Positions 11,601-23,800 of a stretch of DNA of 64,000 bases are shown piece after piece; position 1 is the first letter of the stretch; every line of letters begins with the position of its first letter. The notes under the pieces were generated by a model, which searched no databases, was not told the origin of the DNA, and saw only the letters and a list, made by a program, of their open reading frames with translations. Made by a program: the position numbers and the translations under genes. Source of the stretch: Pagrus major (Eukaryota > Chordata > Actinopteri > Spariformes > Sparidae); the NCBI RefSeq assembly GCF_040436345.1, contig NC_133220.1:4268436-4332435 (forward strand), read 5' to 3'.

Positions 11601-13710
11601 GTGCTGTGAAGTTTTCTACTGTGTGTGTTTCCACCATGCTGGATGATGGTGAGGACGTTTTGTCTGGTCTTCTCTTATTTCAGGCAGTTTGAGGATTAAA
11701 ATTGGTTTTAAAGTTTAAATTAATTTCAGGTTTAGGGTTAAGGTTGTGTTGAGGCAAGTAATTGAGATGGAAGGCTGTTTGTCGATGTGCATGTTTCTCA
11801 TTAACACGACCTCAATCTGTCCCTGAACTAAACCAACTGTTTTTATAAGATGTCCTCATAATCTGAACCTTACCAGGATCATAGACAGTAAGATCACAGC
11901 ATATCTGCTCCCTCAACTACAGAGCTAACTTACAATTAATATACAAAATATACACATATACAGTCCTCGCCTTTATCTTCCAGCACTCAATCACAAAAAG
12001 TGTCCAAGTCAAGTGTAGGACCCAGAATCCTGTCAAAGTAAAAAGGCATCAGTCCGACTCACTTCCTGAAACCGACAAACCAACTGTCACATCCACTTCA
12101 AGCAGTGATTGGCCAAAACAGGAAGTCTGCAGGGTTTGAACTTCTCTCTCAAGCTGTATTTTTAATCTTCTTTCACTTCTCGTGTACAACAGAGTGCAAC
12201 TTCCAGGAAAGATTGTGTGAACGTGGTCGTTGATGAGGTCGTTGTGTGTCAGGAGTTGTTAAAGTAGTTTAATGTTATCAGACAGATTGGAGTTAACGAG
12301 GTGACAACAGAAGAGAGCAGGTGGCCTTTAATGCTGACAGAGCTGATTATTAATGAATCATTCTGTTCAGTGAGAATTAAATGAAAAGTTTGTGTTGAAT
12401 TCTGATATTTGGTGAGATTCAGTTCCACTCTTGTGAAGCTTTAAGAGAAAAAATGACCAAACAAACTTTGACTCTGTTATTAATGTTGTTGAGGACAAAG
12501 ACGAGCTCTTTCACTCTGTTCTATGTTGCTTTTATTCTTTTATTTTTATACTCTGATTATCTGATGCGTCTCATTTTTACTTGCTACATTTTAGTCATAA
12601 TCAAACTGCCCACTGGACTGTTGTTAAGGACCTGATACTGTAGCAGCTGATGAATAAGATGGAGCCACGTAGTGTATCATGTCACTTCAGGCAGCGCTTC
12701 ATCATTTCTATACAAACGTTTGAATAAAACATGAAAAATGTCAAAACTGTGTGTTGTGACTGTTTCTGATGTTTCTGTGTTCAAACTGTGATCAAAGAAA
12801 TAAAAGTGATTTTAATTTATGGGTGTGATTCTGAGATGATCTGTGTTTTACAGCAGCTGTCAGGACACCAAAGAGACAACAGAGCAGATAAATCCTCTTT
12901 AAAACAAGGTTTCTAGAGACAGTTTACCTCACTGACAGCTTCATGAATGGAGATTACAGCTGAATGTAAAGAAATCCTCATGTCTGTGTAACGAGGCCTG
13001 AGTCTGTGAGGAGACAACATGATCCAGACCTGCTGACGGCTGTTTCTTCTCAGGACTTTGTCAGCAGGATTGAGAACAGGGACTTGATCTTCTGCTGCCG
13101 GAGGAAACAGCTGCTGATGAGGTCAAAGCATCTGAGAGAGAAACAGCTCCATGTTTTATTTACTCTCATTTATTTATTCTCACAGCTGGAGCGTTAACTG
13201 TTCATGCACCTGCACCAGGTGTGTTGTTTCATGGAGCAGCCACAGGAAGTGAAATCTGTCAGAGACGTTAGCGCCACCTGCTGCTGTTTGACTGAAGTGT
13301 TTTGAGCTCCTTCTGTTTGTGTGTCAGGTTGAATGATGACATGAATCTCAGGAGGACAAACACACTCAGTGAGGCTGTTTTACACTTTTATGGAGAACTG
13401 ATTGTGATGTGTGTTGTTGTGGCATCATTGCTGCTGCAGATGTGTGTGTCTGAGTGTGTGTTTGGTGTTTGTGCCTCACACAGCTCTCTTCTGGAGAAGA
13501 AGGGTGATGTTAGCTGAAACAGAACTGACTGAATAACTCTGGCTGATGAAATACTCTGACAAACAAAGGCTGCTTTCAGAAGACTTCAACAGATAAATTT
13601 GACAAATAATTCACTGATCCTGTTTGAATTGTGTCATGAATGTCACATATGATGTTTTTCAGTTTAAAAGATAATTTTCCAAGTCAATAAAGTTTCAGTT
13701 TGTCATTAAA
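11601..13710 (+). repeat. 3' flank block, second copy
   Basis: Holds the paralogous 3' UTR and flank: an AATAAA at 12723-12728 and a segment at 12905-13520 repeated almost base for base at 36119-36720. Small open frames in it are matched in the copy but show no known domain and most likely reflect recent duplication. Confidence 0.5.
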
Positions 13711-14083
13711 CTAATTAAATATCAGACGTCATTATAAAGACTACACAGCCAACAGTGTCGTTAGTGACGTCGTCTCGTAACTTAAACATGGTAGAGCTGC
13801 TCCTGTATATTAGCAGCTCACAGAACTGAACCAGAACCAACTCTCTCTTTCTTACGACCTTTTCTGGGCCCAGTTGGCTCCATGTTGGTGTTGGTGACGT
13901 GTGTTGAGTGAGACGATGTAGTTCACTGAGCGCTTCAACACAAAACCACATGAGATTTTACTTTATTAATAACAAACTGCGATTTTAATGACTTGAAATA
14001 TGTTTTTAATTGACAAATATCATATGTGTTGTTCATGACACAGTTCAAGATTAAAGGTGTATTTTACTCTTGCCATTGACCAC

Positions 14084-14124
14084 AGAAGAAGAAGAAGAAG
14101 AAGAAGAAGAAGAAGAAGAAGAAG
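14084..14124 (+). repeat. (GAA)n microsatellite
   Basis: About 13 perfect GAA units, also present at 42204-42243 in the second copy of this block. Purine-only tracts of this kind can form triplex DNA. Confidence 0.85.
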
Positions 14125-14325
14125 GAAAATAAGAAGAAGAGTAAAAACGGTACAAACGGCCTCATATAAAACATTTAACTGAAACGTATCTAATATAATA
14201 CAATAATAATTACTATTATGATAATTAATATAACGTCGCTGTCTAATATTCACAGGATAACGTCTTTATTAAGTCGTGTTGTGACACAGTCCGGTTTGTA
14301 GCCGCCAATACAACCAAAAGAGCAG

Positions 14326-14449
14326 AAGAAGAAAAATCAGCAGAAGAAGAATCAGCAGAAGAAGAAGAAGATGAAGAAGAAGAAGAAGAAGAAGAAGAAG
14401 AAGAAGAAGAAGAAGAAGAAGAAGAAGAAGAAGAAGAAGAAGAAGAAAG
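14326..14449 (+). repeat. Long (GAA)n tract
   Basis: Interrupted GAA repeats, then about 26 perfect units at 14371-14448. The homologous tract at 42442-42507 has about half as many. The poly-Ser and poly-Leu open frames on the minus strand are artefacts of this tract. Confidence 0.85.
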
Positions 14450-15754
14450 TAGCCTGAACAACAACAAACGATCATATTCACCTTCACCAGCCTGAACACG
14501 TCTTCTGAGTGAGTTCATCAATAACAGAGAGAAGTTGAAAACTCCACATCTGCTGCGGACGCTCACACTGGAGGTCAGTGACGGAGCAGTTAGTGACGGA
14601 GCAGTTAGTGACGGAGCAGTTAGCTGCGTCACGTTAACGCTCCCGCCGCCATGTTGGACTGGACACAAATCAAAGTAAACGGGGGAGCTGCGTCTTTCTG
14701 GATAAAAAGTACTGTAACGTTTATATTCCTCAAACTACTCCAACGAGCTGGTTTCATACTGAAGGAGGTGAAATGTACGTGGAGTAGAGACAAGTGTTGT
14801 TTTACTATAATCTCGGTAGTAGACGAGAGGAGTGAACATGGTGGAAAGTCACTGTCAGAGGGAAATAGTGGAAACTGTTTTAATGTCTTTTAATGTAATG
14901 TTATGCCCCTGTAAAGCACTTTGCCTTGTGTCTCTCTTGTGAAGTCATGAAAGTCACAATTCTTTGTAATTAAAGTAAAATCTCATGTGGTTTTGTGTTG
15001 AAGCGCTCAGTGAACTACATCGTCTCATCAACACACGTCACCAACACCAACATGGAGCCAACTGGGCCCAGAAAAGGTCTAAGAAAGATGAAAATCACAA
15101 TAAATCTGCTCATATTGACTTATTCCAATATGGAACTTATTCATTCTCAAACATTATTAGTTATGTGATGATTGTTATAAAACTATTAAGTATTGTTTTA
15201 GGAAAGTTACGGGTGATTTGCATATTGTGTAAAACAAAAATATACTTTTCTTTAATACAAATTGCTCCTTTAATTCCAAGAACAATTCACATTAGTTCTT
15301 AAAAGGTCTTTAACATCCTTTGATTCTGGTGTAGTTTAGTTAAATTTAGCTTTCAGTCCATGTCATTTTTTATAATGCTTTAAATATTGTGATATTGAGT
15401 TTAGCAAACCTAAATTTTAAGTGTTCCAGATTATCAAACCAAATTCAGACACATTTTTTAGTTTTCTTTGCACAATGCTCACTGATAGATGAGGCAAATC
15501 TCCTCTGGGTTTGATATCTACATTATTTCTTCTGGTGTGATCTTAAAACATGTTAAGGGTTTCAGAAAGGTATCGTGTGTGTTTAGTGTGTTAGATTGAT
15601 ATCACAATATGTCCCTAGAGTCAGAAGTTCAAAAATAATGTCCCAGATTACCAAAATTCATCTGCAGATATTTGTTATTAATGGAGTAAAAGTCAAAAGT
15701 TGTCAGAAAAATAAAACGGACACCTGAAAATATACTCAAGTACAGTAACAAAGT

Positions 15755-16050
15755 ATTTGTACTTCGTTACTTCCCTCCTCTCAGTGGCCAACACCCAGAC
15801 AAAATACGATGGCAGCTGCAGGCCTGGTGATGATGCTTTTATTCTGAAATATTAGTACCGGAAGTGCCGCAGCTTCAGGCTGAGGAGCAGAAACAGGTTG
15901 TGATGAACCAGTCAGGGTGTTGAGGAGTGTGTGAAGCTCCGTCATATAGAGACACCATCAGTGTGGTGAAGTCCTCAGAGGACATCACAACTATGGAGCT
16001 TCTTCCTCTCGTTGATGCTCTATAATGATGTGGCCTCTTCACTATTGTGT
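15755..16050 (+). pseudogene. Broken copy of receptor promoter and leader exon
   Basis: Nearly identical to 36960-37215, including the ETS-like ACCGGAAGTG at 15857-15866 and the ATG at 15993. After MELLPLV the sequence jumps, by a deletion of about 280 bp relative to 37215-37515, into what is intron in the other copies, and a stop follows within four codons. The leader donor is gone. It may still act as a promoter but cannot give a signal peptide in frame. Confidence 0.7.
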
Positions 16051-16284
16051 CTGTGTGCGTGTGTCTGTGTGTGTGTGTTGTCTCCTTCCTCCTCCTTCAG
16101 AAGCTGGAATCAGAATTCTGACTTTCTGTCTGAACTCGAGTCGATTATAAAAATAATTGATGATTAATATAATAGTTATAGAAGTAATCGAATAATCGTA
16201 GCAGCTCTAGTTTCTTCAGTTGGGTTGTGGTGGGTGGAGCAGGGCTTCATGTTTGATGAGATATTACATACAGGGCTGAAGCTC

Positions 16285-17094
16285 CCATCGAGGTCACTGA
16301 GGTCGTGTCCTTTTCTGGGTCTTTGAAATCTTAATACATTTATTTATTTGGTAAAACTTTATAAAATCTATCACATCATTAAAATAAACAATTATATATA
16401 ATTAAAAACGGCAAATACATAGTTAATTAAACTTTATTTAACAGTTATTTCACTGTTAACGAGCAATGAAATGCTTTATAAACGACTTATTGTAATTGAT
16501 GTTAATAATAAATACTGTATGGTTCATTTATAAACATCATTTGGATGAATTGCAGCTGATGTTTCTAACCTTTACTTAATAAATGTTATATTACTACTAC
16601 TGTTATATATTGCTAGTATTATAAATATGCAGCATGTAGCCTATTGTGGAAGTCAGTTGTCCATATTTAAAGTTAAATTAAATGAAACAAGCTGACAGTA
16701 GACAGTGACATGTAGTAACACTGGTCTGGTCCTTTAAACATTCAATTCAATTCAAAATACTTTATTTGTCCCTGGCGGGCAATTCAAGGCACGTGGAGTA
16801 GCTGTACACAGATACAAACCAGTCAGCACGGTAAGTACACAGCAGGTTAAGTACACAGCAGGTTAAGTACTCTGACAAGAAACAAGTAAGATAGAATAAG
16901 TAGACTAAACTAAAGGATATTTACAGTATTTACATGATGTGCAAGGCAGCATTGAGGTAGGTTGGGTTGTGCACGAGGAGGCAGCAGCAGTTAGTGCAAG
17001 TGTGAACAATGCAGCAGAGGGAGGGGAACTGGGAAATGCTGTGACCATCAACAAGTCACTTATTGTCTGTTTTGGTGTTGTCCAGTGTGTGTGT

Positions 17095-17125
<31 letters not shown>

Positions 17126-17575
17126 GGGGTATGGGAGTTTAGGAGCTGAACAGCCTCTGAACAAAGGTTGCTCTCCCCCTCTGTGTCCTGCAGGCCGGGC
17201 AGCGGAGCCGGCGTCCCGCGGGGAGCCACTCAAACACTGGTACCAGAGCCTGGGAGGGGTCCTGAAGGAGCCTGTCCTCAGTGTTTGCTGCTCACACACA
17301 TGGAAACATGCTGACATTTATGTCTGTTACTGCACCAAGTGTGTGTATTTTTCATGTGGCAGCCTTTATGTACTGTGTATTTATACTGTGTACTGTGTAT
17401 TTAATACTTTGTACTGTGTATTTATACTCTGTACTGTGTATTTAATACTCTGTACTGTGTATTTATACTCTGTACTGTGTCCTGCTCAGAGGCACAGGAT
17501 CCATTTCAATGCGCAGAATGAGTTCATATATTAATTCATTATTTCCTCTGTATCCACAAATAAGAGACATGGATG
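16285..17575. repeat. Repeat-rich stretch upstream of the gene C leader
   Basis: 16300-16510 matches 37705-37885. From 16738 a dispersed fish repeat (TTCAATTCAATTCAAAATAC, TTTATTTGTCCCTGG) continues to about 17300, of uncertain class. A (GT)n run at 17085-17108 leads into a 21-base G run. Tandem TACTGTGTATTTATAC-type units occupy 17370-17480. No gene seen. Confidence 0.5.
17109..17129 (+). repeat. 21-base poly-G run
   Basis: Uninterrupted G homopolymer directly after a (GT)n microsatellite. It could form quadruplex structures and its length is also prone to assembly error. Confidence 0.85.
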
Positions 17576-17774
17576 GACCCTATGTATCTGTGGCTATGCG
17601 GGTCTGTTGATGACGCCTTTATTCTGAAAGGTCTGTACCGGAAGCTTCGCTGCTTCGTCCTGTGAAACCGAAACTGTTTTGTGATGAACTACTAAGGGTG
17701 TTGTCCTTTGTGTGAAGTTCCGTTATTTTAGAGACACCATCAGTGTGGTGAAGTCCTCAGACGACATCACAACT
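17570..17774 (+). promoter_or_regulatory. Gene C promoter and 5' UTR region
   Basis: Diverged copy of the block at 36960-37195. Both share CTTTTATTCTGAAA-like sequence, an ACCGGAAG ETS-type site (17637-17644) and the GACACCATCAGTGTGGTGAA leader just before the ATG. No clear TATA box seen. The transcription start is not known. Confidence 0.45.
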
Positions 17775-17844
17775 ATGGAGCTTCTTCCTCTCGTGTGTCT
17801 CTGTCTGCTGAGCTGCTCTGGAGAAACGTCTGCTGCTGGAGACG
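17775..17844 (+). CDS. Gene C leader exon
   Basis: ATG at 17775 opens a 23-codon signal peptide with a Leu/Cys hydrophobic core ending near ETSAAGD. The donor GTAAGA at 17845 leaves phase 1, matching the V exons. The Met is kept in all three leader copies. Confidence 0.8.
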
Positions 17845-20800
17845 GTAAGAAAACTGATCATCACTCACTGACAGTTTTTAATTCTCACTTTGTTTCATCT
17901 GAGCAGCGGAACAATGTGGAAACATGCGGGATGTTCATCAGCTGCTTCCAGCTTTAGTGCGTACAAGACACCTGCGCAGCGCTGTGACGTCACACATGTA
18001 CCCTGATAATCAGCACAGATCGATAGTATTGATTGGATCGATTACAGAATGCTTCGGATCAATTACAGCTGAATTATGCTGAGTTTTATCTCGAGAAAGT
18101 CTCTAACAATATGACGTCATCACTGCTGTGTGTGTGGGTGTGTGTGGGGGGGGTGTGTGCGTGTGTGTGTGCGTGTGCGTGTGTGTCTCGTCTCCTTCCT
18201 GCTGCGACACTAAACGTTTCTCATAAACTCTTCTGATGAACTGAAATCTTCCGGATGTCGTGATATTGTTGGACTCTTTTCTCGGTGGTGAAATTAAACG
18301 TGTGTGTTAGAAACTAAAGTGGTTCCTGTAACATTAAGTTTGTTGCTCCGGGGAGCGTTTTGAGTGCGACGCACATGTAACCGTGTAGTTAATAAAGTAA
18401 CGAGTGTAACCATAGACACATATAGACATATATAGACACATATAGACATATACAGACACATATACACATAGAGGCCTCATTGAGCGGGTTGGCCCGCTGC
18501 TGCGATGCGTCGCCGCCATATTGGAGGAGAGAGCTCAGCCCTGTGAACTGATACAAGTGAACTTTACAAAGCTCCTTCTGCAAAGTGCTGTAAGTTAATG
18601 TCTCATTTACACATTCACACACGAACGAATATATTCAGGAAACAGACAGGAACCAAAAACAACGTCTGTAACGTCCTCTGATGATTATAAACGTTAACTG
18701 CTCCTCATATGTTCAGTAAACAGGTGGCACCAAACCACCGGATGTATTTTTATAATGTTTTTATGTGTTTACAGCTGCCAACGTCTGTAACGCTGCTACT
18801 GTGATGATACATGACGGTTAAATATTGAATCTGTGTCTATAATAACCAGATCCTGACATGTAAATGTGATGTCTGTGGGAATAAAAAGCACCAACGTCGT
18901 TTTTACACAGTGATTTCTGATAATCTAAGTAATAAAATTAACAATCATGGAGACAAATAATTAAAAAGTCCGCAAATCAAGATAAGAAACTGCGACTGGC
19001 AGTGAGCCTGCTTTCTTTTCTTTTAGCAGTGAAGTGATAAACTCCATGACAGAACATTATAAAATATGATATTGTATAAAATAACATTACATGGTAAAAA
19101 AAAGTAAAGTTGCAGTAGGCTACTTTTATAAATATGCACTATATATATAGTTTGTATTATTATTATTATTGTTGTTATTGTTATTATTACCATTTTTCTG
19201 CATATTCTTGACTTTGAATGGGAGCAACTGTAACGCAAGCAATTTCCCGTCGGGGATTAATGAAGTATTTCTGATTCTGATTAATATATTATGCAGTCAG
19301 TTGTCCATATTTAAGTTGACAGTATGGTAGACAGATGTCACATTTACATGTCAGGATCTGGTTATTATAGACACAGACATTAACTTACAGCACTTTGTAG
19401 AAGGAGCTTTGTAAAGTTCACTTGTATCAGTTCACGGGGCAGAGCTGCCTCCTCCAATATCAAGTACGTATATCCAAGTACGGTCCAGCGCTCAATGAGG
19501 CGTCTATGTCTATATGTCTATGCGTATATATATTATATATGTCTATGAGCATATATATTATATATGTCTATGCGTATATATATTATATATGCCTATGAGT
19601 ATATATATTATATGTCTATGAGCATATATATTATATATGTCTATGAGTATATATATTATATATGTCTATGAGCTTTCACCGTCCGCTCTGTGGTTTAGTA
19701 ACAGACACTGGACTGTCTTCTGTAGTTCTGTGTCATTCATGTTCCGGGGTGAAGAGCTGTGGACCCGGGAATCTGTATAGTGAAGCTGAAGCTGCGTCTG
19801 ATCCACAGCTTCTTATTGAAATATTCAGTAAGAAGCCTGCAGATGGCGCCGTTCAGTCATTTTCAAGCCAGTTCATGGACAAACGTGATAAATATGGAGG
19901 AGATGAAGTGAGAATGAATTATACAATGACACGGTCTGTAATTGGTTCACAATCAAAGTTTTGATCATTTTCAACTCTAGCATTTTTTCCTAATTGTCCT
20001 TGCTCATGGTGAACTGATTTTCAGTCTAATTTCTATTCCTACCTATTTGCTGTGGTTCGACCTGCTCAGTATTAAAAAGTCTCAAGAAACCAACACTCCA
20101 GTATGACAGGGGACATCACAGGGTTTGATTATCCTGACTTTTATTTATTTGTACTGTAGCATTTATCTCCTGTTCACCTAAAGATATTCTATTTGTGGAA
20201 AAAAAGGGCAATTTCACTGCTTTTTACACATCCAGACCACATTAGACCAGGTCCAGATCAAAAACCACTCAGTTAGACTCATCAGATCTGGACTACAGTT
20301 TAATCCTGCAGTATCTTCTCTTTTTTCCATCTCTATTCTACACGTTTATAAAGTAAAGTACATTTCCTTCATTCAGCAGTCAAAGAAGAGAGTTACAGTA
20401 CAGAACAGTGGCGAGAGTGAAGATAAATCCACTTCTTTAATCTGAAAAGTTTATAAAACAAACTCTGTGCTGTCCTTGAGTCCGGGGTTTATTCCTCCAG
20501 AAGCTCTGTGCTCTGCCCACAGCTGTCTCCTCCAGAGCTCCACAGCTCCAGCTGCTGTCTGCAGTCTGTCACTGATCTGAAACACCAGCATCTGTCCCTG
20601 CTCTCCTCTTGTCTGTTTGTGCAATTAACTGCACAGCAAGCCAAATTATTTGTCTGATGTTTGCATTAAAAATGATCTAAACGTCCCTTTGCCATCCATA
20701 CTCCCTCTCTGCTCTCTTACGGGCATCGCTCCCGCTCCCAGTTTCAATCCCCAAACATAAATTGTGTGGCATTCTTTAAGAAGTCTGAAACAATTTAAAC

Positions 20801-23800
20801 TTTCCTTTGGCCTGCAGAGCATCTCTCTCTTCTCCCCGCTCTCTTACAACTCCTTATTCCCCCCCTCTAGCCATTCCTCTGTTTTTGAAACGTGGGATGC
20901 CAAGGGCATCCAAACACTGGAGCACTTGTACATAGATGGTGTCTTCGCCAATTTCACACAACTTAAAGAAAAACTTGATCTGCCACGGTCTCCTTTTTTT
21001 CAGTTTTTGCAGGTGAGGGATTTTATTAGGAAGAAGTTCCCAGATTTTTCCCTCTCTCCCACCTAAAACTCATCTTGATCATATTAATAACATGCTTTTA
21101 CACTCTCAAAGGGGGAGGCTGGCCAAAGTTTATGAATACATCATTTCAATTAATATGCCTTCTGTAACTGTTATAAAACAGCACTGCGAAGAGGAGCTTG
21201 GCTTTGTCCTCTTGGATGACATTTGGGATGCAGCCTTGGATCGTGTACACTCCTCATCCATATGTGCACATCACAGTCTTATCCAGTTCAAGGTTTTGCA
21301 CCGTCACATTATTGTAAGACTGCCTTGACAAAAATGTACCCACACATTGACCCCCTCTGTGACAGATGCAAAATGCTTCCTGCGACTTTATATCATATGT
21401 TCTGGGGTTGCCCTGAATTAGATCGATTCTGGTCCTCTTTCTTTGATTTATTCTCTAAAATATTTTAAAAACCTGTTACACCCTGACCCCTTATGGCCAT
21501 TGTTGGTGTAACCTAAGAAAACATATCTATGACCTCCTGTCAGCGCAAGGCTTCGGCATTCTCCTCCTTACTAGTGCGGCGGTTGATTTTACTAAACTGG
21601 AAGAATGCTGCTCCACCCACCCACACACATCTCATCAAGAGTATCATGTGTAATCTCAAATTAGAAAAGATCAGGTATACAGTTAATGGTGCTCTTCAGA
21701 ACTTTCATAAGACGTGGGATTACTTTATTGAATTCGTAAAGCAATTAGATGGGCTTCAATTAGAGTGATAAACTTCCGGCTGACCCACTATAACTGTACC
21801 CTGGCTGAGGACGATTAAATAAATGCGCAACTGGACCCCCCACCCCCCAATCCTTCCCCTCCTTGTGTCTTAAAGTCATAAAGTGTCTTTATGTTGTCCC
21901 TTCCTGTGTGTTTGTATATGTGTCTCATTGTCCCCTTTTTTTGTTTTTGTCTCTTTTCTTGTTTTCTGTTTTACTCCTATTTCAATTCCACTTTATTTTT
22001 TCTATTTTTCTCACATGGTTATTGTGTTCTACTTGCCTTGTTTTGGTATATTTTGATTCTATATAATCTTGGTATTGTTGTTACTTTTGTAGCCTATTTA
22101 CCGATTTTTTTCCTTTTTTTTCTTTGATGTATTGGTTTAAATCCTTTCTGTCCTGACAGTTGTTATAAATATGCATTCAAGGAAAATTCAAAAAAATAAT
22201 TTTGAAAGAAAAAAAAAAAGATCTAAACCACATCAACACCACAATCAGGCCGGGAGGTGAAGCCTCACAGAGCCGTTAGCTTAGCTGAAGACTTTCAGAT
22301 TTCTCCAATAATAAATCAGAGAAACGTCAGTGAACATAATTCTGTTTAAAAAACATAATTCCTCTGACATGTGAAGCTTTAAACTGATGTCCTTAGAAAG
22401 TACAGTGAACATATTTGAATTACAAAGTATAGTGGCCATTTGTCACTGTCCGCGCATGCTGGTGGTTTAAAGGGCTTGTACGCGTGCCAGTGTAGGTGTA
22501 GGCGCATTCCGGTGTAAGTGCATAACACAGCAAATGTCCAAGCATTACTTCTCTTTTGTTGCAGATTTATTAGGCTACACACAGCCGGCTCAAGAAATAT
22601 AATACTCACTATCACAATAACACCTAATATTCTGACCTGCAGCGTTACACGCCATGGCACGGTCAAAAACCGCACGGATTCCCCAGCATGCGCACCCGCG
22701 ATGATTAACCCACCTGCCTATAAAGAAACAAAAGCAATGGCCTAAAGAGATACTGCCACCTACTGGCACAAATGTGTACATCACTCATGAACAAAGAAAA
22801 TGAGCAATCTGGCTCCTACACAAAGTAAAAAACAACCTGTGTGTTGCAGCTGAGGAACAGGATATACTGATCTGATGATATACAGTTTAGTCTCATATCA
22901 CAATAACAATATAAAACTGAGATGTAGCCCGGCGCTAGTTAGCATGCTAAGCCTCACAGAGCTGTTAGCTTAGCTGAAGACTTTCAGATTTCTTCAATAA
23001 TAAATCTGAGAAACATCAGTGAACATAATTCTGTTTAAAAAACATAATTCCTCTGACATGTGAAGCTTTAATCTGATGTCCTTAGAAAGTACAGTGAACA
23101 TATTTGAATTACAAAGTTAAAAACAACCTGTGTGTTGCAGTTGAGGAACAGGATAGTTTGGTGGTTAGTTGTGTCTTTGAATCCAGTCCAATAAATCAAG
23201 ATCTGACATGAATAAAACTACAACTTCTCCTGGTGTTATAAAGCTGAAGAGTTTCCAGCTGAATACATTTTGTAACATTCAAACACAAAGCTCGATAAAA
23301 AAACCTAATAAACTATACTGTAACAGGGCTCTACGCTGACATTTTTCCCAACGAGCACATGTGCTCCTAAAGTAAAATATCTGGGAGCACAAAAAATATG
23401 TATTTATCGATGCTTACAACAATTAACAACAATAACAATTAACAATTCACATTTAAATAGGCAGCACAAACAACATTTTGATTTACAGTGTTTGATTTCA
23501 TTTTTTTTTCATTTCAGGCAGCAAAACAATGGTTTTGGTAACTAAACAGGTCCATCACTCAACAAAATATAGAGAAATGTCCCACAAGCAACGTCACATG
23601 ACCAAACAACTGTAACGTAGTAACTGGTCGTCTCTTTGGAAACTTATATGAGGAAAAGCCTCTGTCCTCCTGTCTGTCCAACAACTCTTCGTCACATTTC
23701 TGCCCGAAAAACAGCGTCTGTCCCCGTCAAAAAACTTTAACTCACGGTGAAAAAAATCACCACGACGGTCAGCCCTCCACCGAGACTTAGTGAACTTTCC

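Larger units (their letters stand above)
13857..15078. mobile_element. Element with ~105-bp inverted repeats enclosing a copy of the TRIM-locus promoter
   Basis: The left arm 13857-13965 and right arm 14973-15078 are near-perfect reverse complements (shared CTGGGCCCAGTTGGCTCC and TTCAACACAAAACCACATGA). Between them is a block that matches 42079-43020, the 5' region of the TRIM35-like locus, including the YY1-like GCCGCCATGTTGG at 14645. The 42-kb copy has only the left arm (41971-42078). This looks like capture of a promoter segment between inverted repeats, or an inverted duplication of one arm. Confidence 0.6.

Noticed and set aside
13006-13517. Two small frames repeated exactly at 36201-36711
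   Set aside because: The whole segment is a recent duplicate, so identity does not show coding. No known domain or splice pattern.
14243-14668. Minus-strand frames with poly-Ser or poly-Leu
   Set aside because: Direct translation of the GAA microsatellite. No conserved flanks.
17060-17534. Frames over the GT/G tract upstream of gene C
   Set aside because: Composed of microsatellite and tandem TACTGTGTATTT repeats. No homology recognised.
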